From positions 1-64,000 of the forward strand of contig CAWIEF010000001.1 of assembly GCA_963835135.1 (NCBI GenBank): 64,000 nt of DNA, read 5' to 3'. Made by a program: the position numbers and the translations under genes. Under the pieces are notes generated by a model that searched no databases, was not told the origin of the DNA, and saw nothing but the letters and a program-made list of their open reading frames with translations. Within the stretch, counting starts at the first letter, position 1. The number at the start of each line of letters is the position of its first letter. Positions 1 through 8,898 of the stretch are shown one piece after another. The DNA comes from JAVVHH01 sp963835135 (GTDB taxonomy: Bacteria > Pseudomonadota > Alphaproteobacteria > Acetobacterales > Acetobacteraceae).

Positions 1-7
1 ACCTCGC

Positions 8-421
8 TCAGCCCTTGAGGCTGTCCGGCACCTTGCCGCCATTCTCGGCCAGCTTCTGCATCACCGCGCGGTGCAGCGCGATATTCTCCTCCGCCGAGCC
101 ATCCGCACCCGCATGCACGTTCAGCTCGTCGCCGAGTTCCTTGCGGGCATTGAGGCTGGAGTCGAGGTCCAGCAGCTTGAGCAGGTCCACGATCGAGGTC
201 TGCCAGTTCCCGCCGCCGCCCTTTTTGGCCGCCATGTCGGTCAGAACGGCTTCGACATCCACGGGCTGAGGCGGGCTGGCGCTGCCGGACGTGCCGGGCG
301 CGACCGACGCCGATGCTGCAGCGGCAGCGGGATCAGCCGGCGTGCTGGTGCTTCCCGGCGACGCCGCGGCGGCGCTGCCGTGATGAAATATCTTTTCCGC
401 AATCGAGCTGAACAGGCCCAT
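8..421 (-). CDS. DUF3597 family protein
   Basis: A 137-residue protein whose C-terminal 80 residues match the DUF3597 pattern: a VDVEAVL start, a Lys-Gly-rich turn, then NWQTSIVDLLKLLDLD and ELNVH. The N-terminus is a short amphipathic segment (MGLFSSIAEKIF) followed by an Ala/Ser/Pro-rich linker of about 45 residues. The function of the family is unknown. The start at 421 is preceded by GGAG at a 9-base spacing; an upstream in-frame start would add 23 residues with no family likeness. It lies downstream of the fucose genes on the same strand, with about 80 bases between them, so co-transcription is possible but not shown. Confidence 0.8.
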   Translation of the reverse strand: MGLFSSIAEKIFHHGSAAAASPGSTSTPADPAAAAASASVAPGTSGSASPPQPVDVEAVLTDMAAKKGGGGNWQTSIVDLLKLLDLDSSLNARKELGDELNVHAGADGSAEENIALHRAVMQKLAENGGKVPDSLKG

Positions 422-499
422 CGTCGTCGTCTCCACACAGTGTGAGTGTCGAGCGCGCCAACCCGGACGGAGTTGCCGCGATCCCGGCATGATCCCAGT

Positions 500-1417
500 C
501 TAGCGCCGCGCAACGGCCGCGTTGGCCGCGAACCAGGCATACGTCTCCGCGAGAGCGTCCGGTAGCGAGACCCCTTGACCGATATCGAGGGCGCGCAGCC
601 GGCTCACGTCGTAGGCGCGGCGAAGCTGGCCGTCTGGTTTGCTCCGGTCCCACAGGATGTCGCCTCGATAGCCGGCGATGTCGGCGATCAACTGGACGAG
701 CTCGCGGATCGATACGGTGCTGCCACTCGCAAGGTTGATCGGGCCAGACCCGGCCTGACCGATCCGCCACAACGCCCGCGCCGCGTCAGCGACGTAGAGG
801 AAATCGCGCGTGGGCGTGCCGGTGCCCCACACCGACACGTGCCCCCCAGTGGCGGCGGCACGATGAAATTTCGAGATAAGCGACGGAATGACGTGCCCAT
901 GTCGCTCGTCGAAGCGGTCGTGCGGCCCGAACAGATTAGTGCTGATGCAGTAGGCGAACTCGAGCCCCCACTGCTCGCGATACGCCTCGAGCTGGGCGAG
1001 CATGGCCAGCTTGGCGTGCGCATAGCCCGCCTCGGATGAGTGCGGGCGGCCAGACCAGGCATCGTCCTCGCGCATCGGCAGCGCGACGGTGTCGGCGTAG
1101 ATCGCGGCCGAGCCCATCGCCACCAGCTTGCGAGCGCCGGCCCGACAGGCGGCGTCGACCACGTTCGTGTTGATACGGATGTTGTCGAGGAAGGCGTCGC
1201 CTTGACTGCCAGCGTTGCCCATGATGCCGCGCACCCGGGCGGCGAGGTGATAGACGATATCCGGGCGATGGCCGGTGAACACGGCCGTCGCCGCCGCTGG
1301 ATCGCGCAGGTCGGCGTCGCTGCTTGCCAGGGCTACGACCTCTTGGCCCGCTCGGCGCAACTCGCCCACCAGCGCCGTGCCCATCAGACCCGTCGCCCCG
1401 GTCACGAGGGCTCTCAC
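500..1417 (-). CDS. fcl: GDP-L-fucose synthase (extended SDR epimerase/reductase)
   Basis: Converts GDP-4-keto-6-deoxy-D-mannose to GDP-L-fucose using NADPH, in the cytoplasm. About 305 residues, normal for the family. Residues 6-13 (TGATGLMG) form the nucleotide-binding turn. Ser103 in GSAAIY and Tyr132/Lys136 (YAHAK) form the catalytic set. NLFGPHDRFD followed by HVIPSLISKF, and GTGTPTRDFLYV, are signatures of this enzyme rather than of UDP-glucose epimerases. The GTG start at 1417 overlaps the stop of the upstream glycosyltransferase (GTGA), which implies translational coupling. The partner GDP-mannose 4,6-dehydratase is not in the window. Confidence 0.88.
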   Translation of the reverse strand: MRALVTGATGLMGTALVGELRRAGQEVVALASSDADLRDPAAATAVFTGHRPDIVYHLAARVRGIMGNAGSQGDAFLDNIRINTNVVDAACRAGARKLVAMGSAAIYADTVALPMREDDAWSGRPHSSEAGYAHAKLAMLAQLEAYREQWGLEFAYCISTNLFGPHDRFDERHGHVIPSLISKFHRAAATGGHVSVWGTGTPTRDFLYVADAARALWRIGQAGSGPINLASGSTVSIRELVQLIADIAGYRGDILWDRSKPDGQLRRAYDVSRLRALDIGQGVSLPDALAETYAWFAANAAVARR

Positions 1418-3528
1418 GGATCGCAGAATATCATCTCGATGTCCGGGTTCATGTAGGCCACCGCCGTCGACACGTTGCTGACCACGTGCAGCAGCGCGTG
1501 GCAGCGCGCCATCACCGAGGCGTCCCGCACGACCTCCCATGCCATGCGCCAACTCCAGCCGGCGCGGTCCGCCGCGACGAGATGCTGCAGTTGGTGGCCG
1601 TCCCGGTTCCGTTCGGCGGGGCTGAGCGCGTCGAAGGCGGCGTCCTCGTCGGCGCGGGTGCGGCGAGCATCGGAGAAGAACACGGCGCGGCTGCCGAATG
1701 CCTCACGGAACCGGCGCAGCACGCCATCCTGGTCGGTGGCGACGAACACGGTCCATCCCGGCCCGTCCGGATCGCCGCCGCGGCGGCGGACGGCGGCGCG
1801 CACCTGTTCAGCATAGACGTCGCTGCCGGCGATCCGCCCGGTGGGCTGCTCGACCGTGTGGCTGGGGTGGCGCACATGGACGGCGATCAGGATGGGAGCG
1901 GTCAGGTGCGCGGCGGCGAACGCGTCGATCTCGGCCTGGTGCTCCGGGCGCAACCGGACGTGGCGGGTGAAGACGCGGTGGTATTGCCGGCGGAAGGCCG
2001 CGAAATCGGGGCTGAGATAAAGTCGGTAGGCGCGGACATAGGTCATCAGCGGCTCGCGCGCCTCGTTGTGCCGGTCCGCGGGCAGCTCCGCGTGACGCCA
2101 CAGGAAGGCTTGGTCGTTCATCTCGGCCTCCGTCGCGCCGAAGAGCGGCTGGAACAGCTTGGTCCACAGATTGCCGTCGCCGGGCTGACCGTAGCAGAAG
2201 CTGAGGACCGGCGCCTCGAGCCGGCCGAGGAAGCGCCCGACATCCCAATCCGGCAACACGGCGTGGCAGCGATCCTCGCGCTGCTGCCAGACCAGATGGC
2301 TCAGATAGGTGTTGAACACCGAGAAGAAGCCGCCGTCATGCGCGGCACAGACCTGGCGTCGAGGCCCGGCGATCGCATCGGCACGGCGGCCGAGGCAGCG
2401 TTCGGCCAGCGCCGCCACTGCCGGCTCTGGTAGGTGGGCGGAGCGGAACCGGGCGATGCTGGGGTCGATGAGGGCGGCCGCCGCACCCACGAGGTGAGAC
2501 ACGCTCCAGAGCTGGGCCCGATCGCGCCGGGCCTGGGCGGTGCGCCCTCGATCGGCCCGGACGAAGGCGGCGGCGGCCTCGAGCGCATCGCCGACCGCGG
2601 CGCGGTCCGGCTCATGCTGCAAGCCGAATACGCCGCCGCCGAGCTCGGGATAACGGGCCGGGCGCGCCTGGGCGGCGGGAACCATGAACACGCCGGGCGG
2701 TCCAGCCAGATCGGCATGGCCGCCGATGTCCGACGCGACGATCACCTTGCCCAGCGCCATCGCGTCGCGCGGCCCGATGGCATAACCCTCGCCGGCCGAG
2801 CAGGTCGCGTACACGTCGAACGAGCCGGCCAGTGCGTCCCTCGCGGAAACCGATAGGTCCTCGAGCGAGATGCGCACGTTCGGCGAGGCGAGCGCGCGGA
2901 CCCGGTCCAGCGTGACGCCGAACGCCAGGTTGCCGTGCAGCACGAGTTCGGCCGTCTCGTCGCCCCCAAAGCGGTCGACGAACGCGGCCACTAGCGTCTC
3001 GAGGCCCTTGCGCGGATGGAAGGCGCAGATGCTACCGAAGCGCAGCACCGCACCAGGCGCGCGCACGGGCAGGCCGAGGGAGCCGTCGAGGTCGAGCGGG
3101 ATCGGCAGGTGCGTGATCGGCCGTTCGACGCCGCTGCGGCGGGCGATGTCGATCAGATGCGGGCTGGCCGCGATCACGGCGTCGAACCGATCGTTCAGGA
3201 TCGCGACCCACTCGGGCGCTAGCCGGTCGGAGTCGAACAGCAGCCACGCGTAGCGGAGCCGGCCGGGCGGATCGGTCGCCAACTCCGACACGACGTCGCA
3301 GAACACGCTGACCTCGATCGCGGCCGGGTCGCGGCAGACCGGCAACACGCGGCCGCTCGGGAGCGTGATGCTCTCGCGGGACTGCTCCTGCGCTTCGGTG
3401 GGCAGGAAACAGATGGGAAAGCTGCGGGCCAGCGCCTCGGCCATGCCGGCCCCGATGGCGCCGATCCCGGTTTGGAAGCCAGTGCGGCCGATGACACAGA
3501 TCTGCGCGCCGGCGCTGCCGATCAGCAT
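1414..3528 (-). CDS. Two-domain glycosyltransferase: GT4-like N-terminus, fucosyltransferase-like C-terminus
   Basis: A 704-residue protein. Residues 1-355 look like a GT-B family 4 transferase: a glycine-rich N-terminal strand-loop (IGAIGAGMAE), FGSICAFHPRKGLETLV near 165-180, and the nucleotide-sugar-binding EGYAIGPRDAMALGK near 247-261. Residues about 395-704 resemble alpha-1,6- or O-fucosyltransferase domains: HVRHP at 551-555, VFVATD at 594-599, and a C-terminal HVVSNVSTAVAY segment. The downstream gene makes GDP-fucose and is overlapped by 4 bases, which supports fucose as the donor of the second domain. That is inference from context and weak motifs. The start ATG shares one base with the upstream stop (TGATG). 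Acceptor and linkage are unknown. Confidence 0.7.
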   Translation of the reverse strand: MLIGSAGAQICVIGRTGFQTGIGAIGAGMAEALARSFPICFLPTEAQEQSRESITLPSGRVLPVCRDPAAIEVSVFCDVVSELATDPPGRLRYAWLLFDSDRLAPEWVAILNDRFDAVIAASPHLIDIARRSGVERPITHLPIPLDLDGSLGLPVRAPGAVLRFGSICAFHPRKGLETLVAAFVDRFGGDETAELVLHGNLAFGVTLDRVRALASPNVRISLEDLSVSARDALAGSFDVYATCSAGEGYAIGPRDAMALGKVIVASDIGGHADLAGPPGVFMVPAAQARPARYPELGGGVFGLQHEPDRAAVGDALEAAAAFVRADRGRTAQARRDRAQLWSVSHLVGAAAALIDPSIARFRSAHLPEPAVAALAERCLGRRADAIAGPRRQVCAAHDGGFFSVFNTYLSHLVWQQREDRCHAVLPDWDVGRFLGRLEAPVLSFCYGQPGDGNLWTKLFQPLFGATEAEMNDQAFLWRHAELPADRHNEAREPLMTYVRAYRLYLSPDFAAFRRQYHRVFTRHVRLRPEHQAEIDAFAAAHLTAPILIAVHVRHPSHTVEQPTGRIAGSDVYAEQVRAAVRRRGGDPDGPGWTVFVATDQDGVLRRFREAFGSRAVFFSDARRTRADEDAAFDALSPAERNRDGHQLQHLVAADRAGWSWRMAWEVVRDASVMARCHALLHVVSNVSTAVAYMNPDIEMIFCDP

Positions 3529-3986
3529 CAGCGGCCGAGCAGCGCGTGCAGCGTGCGGCGGGCCGGGCCGGTGATCCGCCACGCCGTGCTGGAGGTCACG
3601 CGGCGCAACATGGCGATGGCGTCGTGAGCCTCGGCACGGGCCCGGTCGCGGTCGCCGATGGCGGCGTCGCGCTCGGCTCGCATGCGGTCGCACTCGGCGC
3701 GAGCAACATCCCGCTCGCTCGCCGCCGCCTCGAGCAGCGGCGCGAGCTCGGCCCGGGCCGCCTCCCTCTCCCGGGCGCGCAGGCTGTCCATGGTATCCCG
3801 CAGATGTTGCCGCTCGATGGCCAATTGAGCAGCGAAGCGGCGGCTCTCGAAGCAGTCCTGCGCCCAACCGTCCCGCTCCGCGATGGCACGCTCGAGCGCA
3901 TCCGCGGCCGTGTCGTCGTGAGACGCGATGTCGTCGACCATGCGCGATGGTATGCCATCCAGCCTCGGATTGGATACTCGGCGCAT
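3528..3986 (-). CDS. Coiled-coil protein with glycosyltransferase-associated C-terminal tail
   Basis: About 152 residues, most of them heptad-like and rich in Ala, Glu, Arg and Asp (roughly residues 25-125), so a long coiled coil is predicted. The C-terminus carries a Ser-x-x-Trp-Arg-x-Thr-x-Pro pattern (STAWRITGP) followed by a basic tail; this short pattern is often seen at the ends of coiled coils attached to polysaccharide glycosyltransferases. Its stop overlaps the start of the two-domain transferase by one base, so it probably acts with that enzyme, perhaps as a scaffold or length ruler. The start is uncertain: ATG at 3986 or ATG at 3941, neither with a clear ribosome site. Confidence 0.6.
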   Translation of the reverse strand: MRRVSNPRLDGIPSRMVDDIASHDDTAADALERAIAERDGWAQDCFESRRFAAQLAIERQHLRDTMDSLRAREREAARAELAPLLEAAASERDVARAECDRMRAERDAAIGDRDRARAEAHDAIAMLRRVTSSTAWRITGPARRTLHALLGR

Positions 3987-4122
3987 TGCCGCGGCGGCTG
4001 GACCAGAAAGAGGATTGAGGCCGGTACCGATAGGGGCTAGATCGACTCTTGTTTGCTGACGGCTAAAGTTCAGCCCACCGTCCCCACACCGCGGGGCGAG
4101 CTCAAACCAGGACATTTGATCG

Positions 4123-4359
4123 ATGAACAAGATAGTATCCGGCCTGCTCGGCGCGATGGCGCTCGTCACCGCAGCGTCCGCGAGCGTCGCGGCGCCCACG
4201 CTGACCGACGGGGCCCAGGTCCAGGCCGCCCAATACGTGCGGTACGGCCACGACCGGCGTGCCTATCGGCACTACCGGCGGCACGGCCCCATCCATCGCC
4301 CGCATCTTCTCGACCGCCGCGACCGGCGCGGCTTCCAAGATGGTTACCGCCGGTATTGA
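4123..4359 (+). CDS. Small secreted basic protein
   Basis: A 78-residue predicted protein with a clear Sec signal peptide: Lys near the N-terminus, a hydrophobic core around GLLGAMALVTA, and an Ala-x-Ala-type cleavage near residue 24. The mature part is very rich in Arg, His and Tyr (RYGHDRRAYRHYRRHG) and ends DGYRRY. It belongs to no family I recognise; similar short His/Arg/Tyr-rich exported proteins are common in alphaproteobacteria. It starts a plus-strand run divergent from the fucose operon. AGGA lies about 11 bases before the ATG. Confidence 0.6.
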   Translation: MNKIVSGLLGAMALVTAASASVAAPTLTDGAQVQAAQYVRYGHDRRAYRHYRRHGPIHRPHLLDRRDRRGFQDGYRRY

Positions 4360-4390
4360 GGCCGGGGCGGCGCCGTGATGCGACGCCGTC

Positions 4391-5314
4391 ATGCCGACCG
4401 CATCGATACTGAGTGAGCCTCTCGCCGGGCTGCAGGCACAGGCGCAGGGACTGGCCGAGGCCGCCGGCCTCGAACCCCGGCTGATCTCGTTGCAGCCGCG
4501 GGCGCCGTGGCGGTTCGTCACGGCGCGGCTGTGGCCGGCCCCGTTGCGGGGAGTGGGGCTGGCCGATCCCGGGGACGACGTCCTGCTCGCGGCGGGCGGA
4601 ACCGCGGGCGTGGTCGCCCGCGCGCTGCGCCGGCCCGGCCGCCATCTCGTGCAGATCCAGCACCCACGGCAGGACCCGGCCCGCTTCGACGTCGTCGTGG
4701 TCAACCGTCACGACGGGCTGACCGGTCCGAACGTCGTCGTCACGCGGACGGCGCTCCATCGGGTGACGCCGCAGCGGTTGGCCGAGGCGGCGGAGGTGTG
4801 GCGGCCGCGCCTGGCGCATCTGCCGCGGCCGTTGGTCGCCGTGCTGGTCGGCGGCAGCAACGGGCGGTTCCGGCTGGACGGTCCGGTCGCCGCAGCACTC
4901 GGCGCGCAACTGGCGGGAATGATGCGCGCAGACCGGGCCGGCCTTGCGCTGACCCCGTCGCGACGGACGTCGGCGGCGGCGGTCGCGGCCCTGGCGTCCG
5001 CCGTCGAGCCACTCGGCGGCTGGGTGTGGGACATGACCGGCGAGAACCCGTATTTCGGGCTGCTCGCGCTGGCCGACGCGATCGTCGTGACAGAGGACAG
5101 CGTCTCGATGGTGTCCGAGGCTGCGGCCACCGCAGCGCCGGTGCTGCTGGCCGGGCTACCCGGCAAGTCGCGCCGGATCAGGCTGTTCAATCAGTTCTTG
5201 CAGGAGGACGGGCGCGTGCGCCCCTTCGCAGGCCGGCTCGAGATGTGGCCGGCCTCGCCCATGAACGACACGCACGCGGCGGGTCAAGACGTCCGCCGCC
5301 GGCTGGGCTATTGA
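4391..5314 (+). CDS. ELM1/DUF1022 family protein
   Basis: A 307-residue protein with the layout of the bacterial ELM1-like family: an N-terminal LISLQPRAPWR segment, a HLVQIQHPRQDP motif near 85-97, FDVVVVNRHDGL then NVVVT, and a second half with VLVGGSNGRFRLD, TPSRRT and VTEDSVSMVSEA. The fold is thought to resemble GT-B glycosyltransferases. The biochemical role is unsettled in bacteria, where the gene often lies near lipopolysaccharide or capsule genes. Only 6 bases separate it from the next gene, which argues for one transcript with the unknown 630-residue protein. Confidence 0.82.
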   Translation: MPTASILSEPLAGLQAQAQGLAEAAGLEPRLISLQPRAPWRFVTARLWPAPLRGVGLADPGDDVLLAAGGTAGVVARALRRPGRHLVQIQHPRQDPARFDVVVVNRHDGLTGPNVVVTRTALHRVTPQRLAEAAEVWRPRLAHLPRPLVAVLVGGSNGRFRLDGPVAAALGAQLAGMMRADRAGLALTPSRRTSAAAVAALASAVEPLGGWVWDMTGENPYFGLLALADAIVVTEDSVSMVSEAAATAAPVLLAGLPGKSRRIRLFNQFLQEDGRVRPFAGRLEMWPASPMNDTHAAGQDVRRRLGY

Positions 5315-5320
5315 GGCGGC

Positions 5321-7213
5321 ATGCTCGACATCCAAACCTTCGATGCCCGCGCGGGCGGCAACGTCATCTACAAAGCGCTCGCGCATCCGCTGGCAGCCGA
5401 AGCGGCAGTAGCCTTCGCGGCAACGCTGCAGGCGCCGCTCGCCGTCTATGATCCGGACGGCGTGGCCACGGCGTTGTGGTCCATGCATCCCGCCATGCCG
5501 GCGCCGGCGGCCCTGTTCGTGCACGACGTGGCCCAGATCGGGCACATGCGGGCCGGCGTCGCCGCCGTGCCGCTGACCGATCTCCCGCAATCGACGTGCC
5601 GGACCCTGTTGATCGCGGCGTTCGACGCGGGACGGATCGAGGCGCGGATCCGGTTCATGATCCCCGAGGGCATGACCGTCGTCTCGCTCGACCGGCTGAA
5701 GCTGCCCGACGAGATGCTGACGCATCGGTCACGCTACCTCGAGAAGACGAATTTCGCGACGAACTACGCGTTCTTCCGCGATACCGGGGAGCCCGGGGGC
5801 ACCGGGCTGCATACGCAGCTGGTGACGGCCAATTACTGGGCCGGATATGGCGGGACCGACGTCCGGCTCTGGCTCCGACTGTTCGACGCAGCGGGAAAAA
5901 TCCTCGCCCAATGGGAAGAGGCGACCCCGCGCGGGGTGGGCGGCATCTGCATCGACAGTGCCGATGTGCGGGCCAGGTTCGGCCTCCCGGCATTCACCGG
6001 GCAGTTGTTCATCCACGCGATCGGCGCCGCCGGGCACGACATCGTCAAATACGCGCTCGACACCTACGGCACCGGCGACGAACCGAGCCTGTCCGTCACG
6101 CACGACGCCAATGCCTGGCCCAGCGACCGCTATGCCGGCATGCCTGCCCCGCGACCCGGCGAGCGCGTCACCTTCTGGCTGCAGAACAGCCATGCCGCGC
6201 CGATCCCCGCCGGCACCATCAAGCTCGACCGCATGGGCGCCGAGCGACCCACCGCGCTCGATGTCGAGCTGCCGGGCTATGCGAGCATGCCGGTCGACGT
6301 CGCCGAGCTGCTCCCGGACGTCACGTGGCCGGCGCAGATCGAGGTGCGGGCCGGGCGGCACCTGGTGCGCCCGCGCTACGAGGTGACCCGCCAGGGCCGG
6401 ACCCGCATCGCCCATCTCAACGTCGAACGGGCCGACCTGAAGCCGAACCCCGAGATCAGGTCGCTGCACAACCTCATGGGGCGCGGCTACCTGCTGCCCT
6501 TCCCCGTCCTGCCACCGGACCGCTTTCGCAGCATCGTGCTGCCGACGCCGATGGCCGAGACGCAGGCGGACCTGCCGTTGCGACTGGAGGTGTTCGGCCG
6601 CGATGGCCGCAAACTGTCCGAGCGCTTCCTGGGCAATCTGCCGCGCGATCACGCACTGGCGGTCGACCTGGAGACGTTGGGCGCCGAGGCCGGGCATGCC
6701 GAGCTGGTCTATGACTTCCGCGACGGCGGCCACGCCGACGGCTGGATGCATTGCCTGGTCCGCTACGAGCATCGCGACAGCGGCCACGCCGCCGAAAGCA
6801 GCTTCGGCGCGCATATCTACAACACGGCGATGACCTACCGCGACGAGCCGCAGAGCTATTCCGGCCCGCCGCCCGGCCTGTCGACCCGGCTGTTCCTCAA
6901 GCTCGGCGACCGGACCCGGCGCAGCTTCGCCGCCCTGATCTACGCCGCGTCCGCGCCGTGGCACCCGCAATCGGCCACCACCCTGTTGCTGCACGATGAG
7001 GATGGCGAGGTGATCGCCGAACGCCCGCTGCAGATCGCTTGCTCCGGCAGCGCGCTGGTGTTTCCCCACGAAACGTTCGGCGACGACCTGCTCGACCGGG
7101 CCGGCGCCCGCGGCTACGTCATCATCCGCGACGCGACCTGCCGCCTGTTCGGCTATCACGGACTGATGGCCGAAAGCGGCGCCTTTTCGCTGGACCACAT
7201 GTTCGGGTTCTAG
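5321..7213 (+). CDS. Large protein of unknown family (630 residues)
   Basis: A well-coded reading frame with strong third-position GC and an SD-like GAGG just before the ATG. I recognise no family. There is no signal peptide or membrane segment, so it is probably cytoplasmic. Residues about 165-260 look like a beta-sandwich (VRLWLRLFD, AGKILAQWEE, GQLFIHAIGA). A THDANAWPSDRYAG segment follows near 265-278, and a second beta-rich half (about 380-610) has paired aromatic strands and HIYNTAMTYRD. It is flanked by an ELM1-like gene and a GMC oxidoreductase gene on the same strand, suggesting a three-gene unit. No catalytic residues can be proposed. Confidence 0.75.
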   Translation: MLDIQTFDARAGGNVIYKALAHPLAAEAAVAFAATLQAPLAVYDPDGVATALWSMHPAMPAPAALFVHDVAQIGHMRAGVAAVPLTDLPQSTCRTLLIAAFDAGRIEARIRFMIPEGMTVVSLDRLKLPDEMLTHRSRYLEKTNFATNYAFFRDTGEPGGTGLHTQLVTANYWAGYGGTDVRLWLRLFDAAGKILAQWEEATPRGVGGICIDSADVRARFGLPAFTGQLFIHAIGAAGHDIVKYALDTYGTGDEPSLSVTHDANAWPSDRYAGMPAPRPGERVTFWLQNSHAAPIPAGTIKLDRMGAERPTALDVELPGYASMPVDVAELLPDVTWPAQIEVRAGRHLVRPRYEVTRQGRTRIAHLNVERADLKPNPEIRSLHNLMGRGYLLPFPVLPPDRFRSIVLPTPMAETQADLPLRLEVFGRDGRKLSERFLGNLPRDHALAVDLETLGAEAGHAELVYDFRDGGHADGWMHCLVRYEHRDSGHAAESSFGAHIYNTAMTYRDEPQSYSGPPPGLSTRLFLKLGDRTRRSFAALIYAASAPWHPQSATTLLLHDEDGEVIAERPLQIACSGSALVFPHETFGDDLLDRAGARGYVIIRDATCRLFGYHGLMAESGAFSLDHMFGF

Positions 7214-7295
7214 CCAGGACGGCACCAGGCCTCGTCGCGACGGCGTACGAAACCGGGGTTGAACGCCACCGTTGTGTCCCGAAAGGGACTGCTCG

Positions 7296-8867
7296 ATGCC
7301 AGGCGACCACTACGACATCATCGTCATCGGCAGCGGCCCCGGTGGCGCGACCCTCGCCCACGATCTCGCCCCGACCGGCAAGCGCATCCTCATGCTCGAG
7401 CGCGGCGGCTACCTGCCACGCTCGCGCAAGAACTGGGACGCCAAGACGGTCTTCGTCGATGGCGCCTACCAGGCCACGGAGACATGGTTCGGACGCAACG
7501 GCGAGACATTCCATCCCGGCTTGCATTACTACGTGGGCGGCAACTCAAAAGTGTATGGCTCCGCGCTGCTCCGCCTGCGCGAACGCGATTTCGGCGAGGT
7601 GCGGCACCAGGACGGCCTCTCCCCCGCCTGGCCGATCGGCTACGACGTCTTCGAACCGTTCTACGCAAAGGCCGAAGCGCTCTACCACGTGCACGGTCAG
7701 CGGGGCGAAGACCCAACCGAGCCGTGGTCGAGCGGTCCCTACGCCTACCCGCCCGTCATGCACGAGCCGCGCATCCAGCAACTGAGCGACACGCTGACCG
7801 GCGAGGGTCTTCACCCCTTTCACCTGCCGCTCGGCATCAAGCTCGACCAGAACCCGGATGGGTCGGCGACCACCTACAGCCCCTGCATCCGCTGTGACGC
7901 CTTCGATGGCTTCCCCTGCGCGATCAATGCCAAGGCCGATGCGCAGGTCATCTGCGTCGATCCCGCCCGCGCCGCTCACCCTAATTTCACCCTGCTCACC
8001 GGCGCATACGTGACCCGGCTCGAGACCGACCCATCCGGCCGCAGCGTCACCCGCGTGCACGTGCTGCGCGACCAGCAGACCGAACACTACTCCGCTGACA
8101 TCGTCGTCGTCGCGTGCGGCGCGCTCAGCTCGGCCCTGTTGCTGCTCCGCTCGGCCAGCGACGCGCATCCCGACGGACTGGCCAACGGCTCCGGCCAAGT
8201 CGGCCGCAACTACATGCGGCACAACATGTCCATCGTGATGGCGATCTTGAAGGAGCCCAACCACACCGTCTTCCAGAAGACCTTGGCCCTCAGCGACTAC
8301 TATTTCGGCGCCCCCGACTGGGAATTTCCGCTCGGCCTGATCCAGATGTGCGCCACCTCGCATGGCGAGCAGATCCGCGGCGAAGCCCCGCTGCCCAAGC
8401 TGATGTCGATGGTTCCCGAGATGCCGTTCGACAAGCTGGCGGAGCACTCGATCGATTTCTGGATGCAGAGCGAGGACCTGCCACGGCCGGAGAACCGCAT
8501 CTATTACGATGGCAACCGGGTCGTGCTCGACGTTGAACAGAACAACACCCAGGCGCTGTCCCGGCTCACCCAAAAGCTGAAAGACCTGCTGACGCCGATG
8601 AACGCCTGGCCGACGCTCATCAGCCGCGATCTTTACCTCGGCAAGAATATCCCGATCGGTGGCACCGCCCATCAAGCCGGCACGCTGCGCTTCGGCGCCG
8701 ACCCGGCCGCCTCCGTCCTCGACGTCGACTGCAAGGCCCACGAACTCGACAACCTCTACGTCACCGACGCCAGCTTCTTCCCCTCGATCGGCGCCGTGAA
8801 CCCCACCCTGACCATCATCGCCAACGCGCTCCGCGTTGCCGACCGCCTCAGGCAGCGCCTCGCCTGA
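7296..8867 (+). CDS. GMC-family FAD-dependent oxidoreductase
   Basis: A 523-residue flavoenzyme. Residues 7-18 carry the FAD dinucleotide fold (DIIVIGSGPGGA), followed by LMLERGGYLP. The middle has a GGNSKVYGSALLR segment, typical of GMC enzymes where the FAD is held. The C-terminal GMC domain ends with LDNLYVTDASFFPSIGAVNPTLTI; the His in GTAHQAGT and the Asn in VNPT are the likely active-site pair. A cysteine cluster (CIRCDAFDGFPC) lies near residues 192-203. Members oxidise alcohols or sugars; the substrate here is unknown. The start at 7296 is preceded by AAGGGA; an upstream TTG would add 8 residues. Confidence 0.87.
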   Translation: MPGDHYDIIVIGSGPGGATLAHDLAPTGKRILMLERGGYLPRSRKNWDAKTVFVDGAYQATETWFGRNGETFHPGLHYYVGGNSKVYGSALLRLRERDFGEVRHQDGLSPAWPIGYDVFEPFYAKAEALYHVHGQRGEDPTEPWSSGPYAYPPVMHEPRIQQLSDTLTGEGLHPFHLPLGIKLDQNPDGSATTYSPCIRCDAFDGFPCAINAKADAQVICVDPARAAHPNFTLLTGAYVTRLETDPSGRSVTRVHVLRDQQTEHYSADIVVVACGALSSALLLLRSASDAHPDGLANGSGQVGRNYMRHNMSIVMAILKEPNHTVFQKTLALSDYYFGAPDWEFPLGLIQMCATSHGEQIRGEAPLPKLMSMVPEMPFDKLAEHSIDFWMQSEDLPRPENRIYYDGNRVVLDVEQNNTQALSRLTQKLKDLLTPMNAWPTLISRDLYLGKNIPIGGTAHQAGTLRFGADPAASVLDVDCKAHELDNLYVTDASFFPSIGAVNPTLTIIANALRVADRLRQRLA

Positions 8868-8898
8868 CCAAACCGCCACGATCCATCGGAGGACCACC

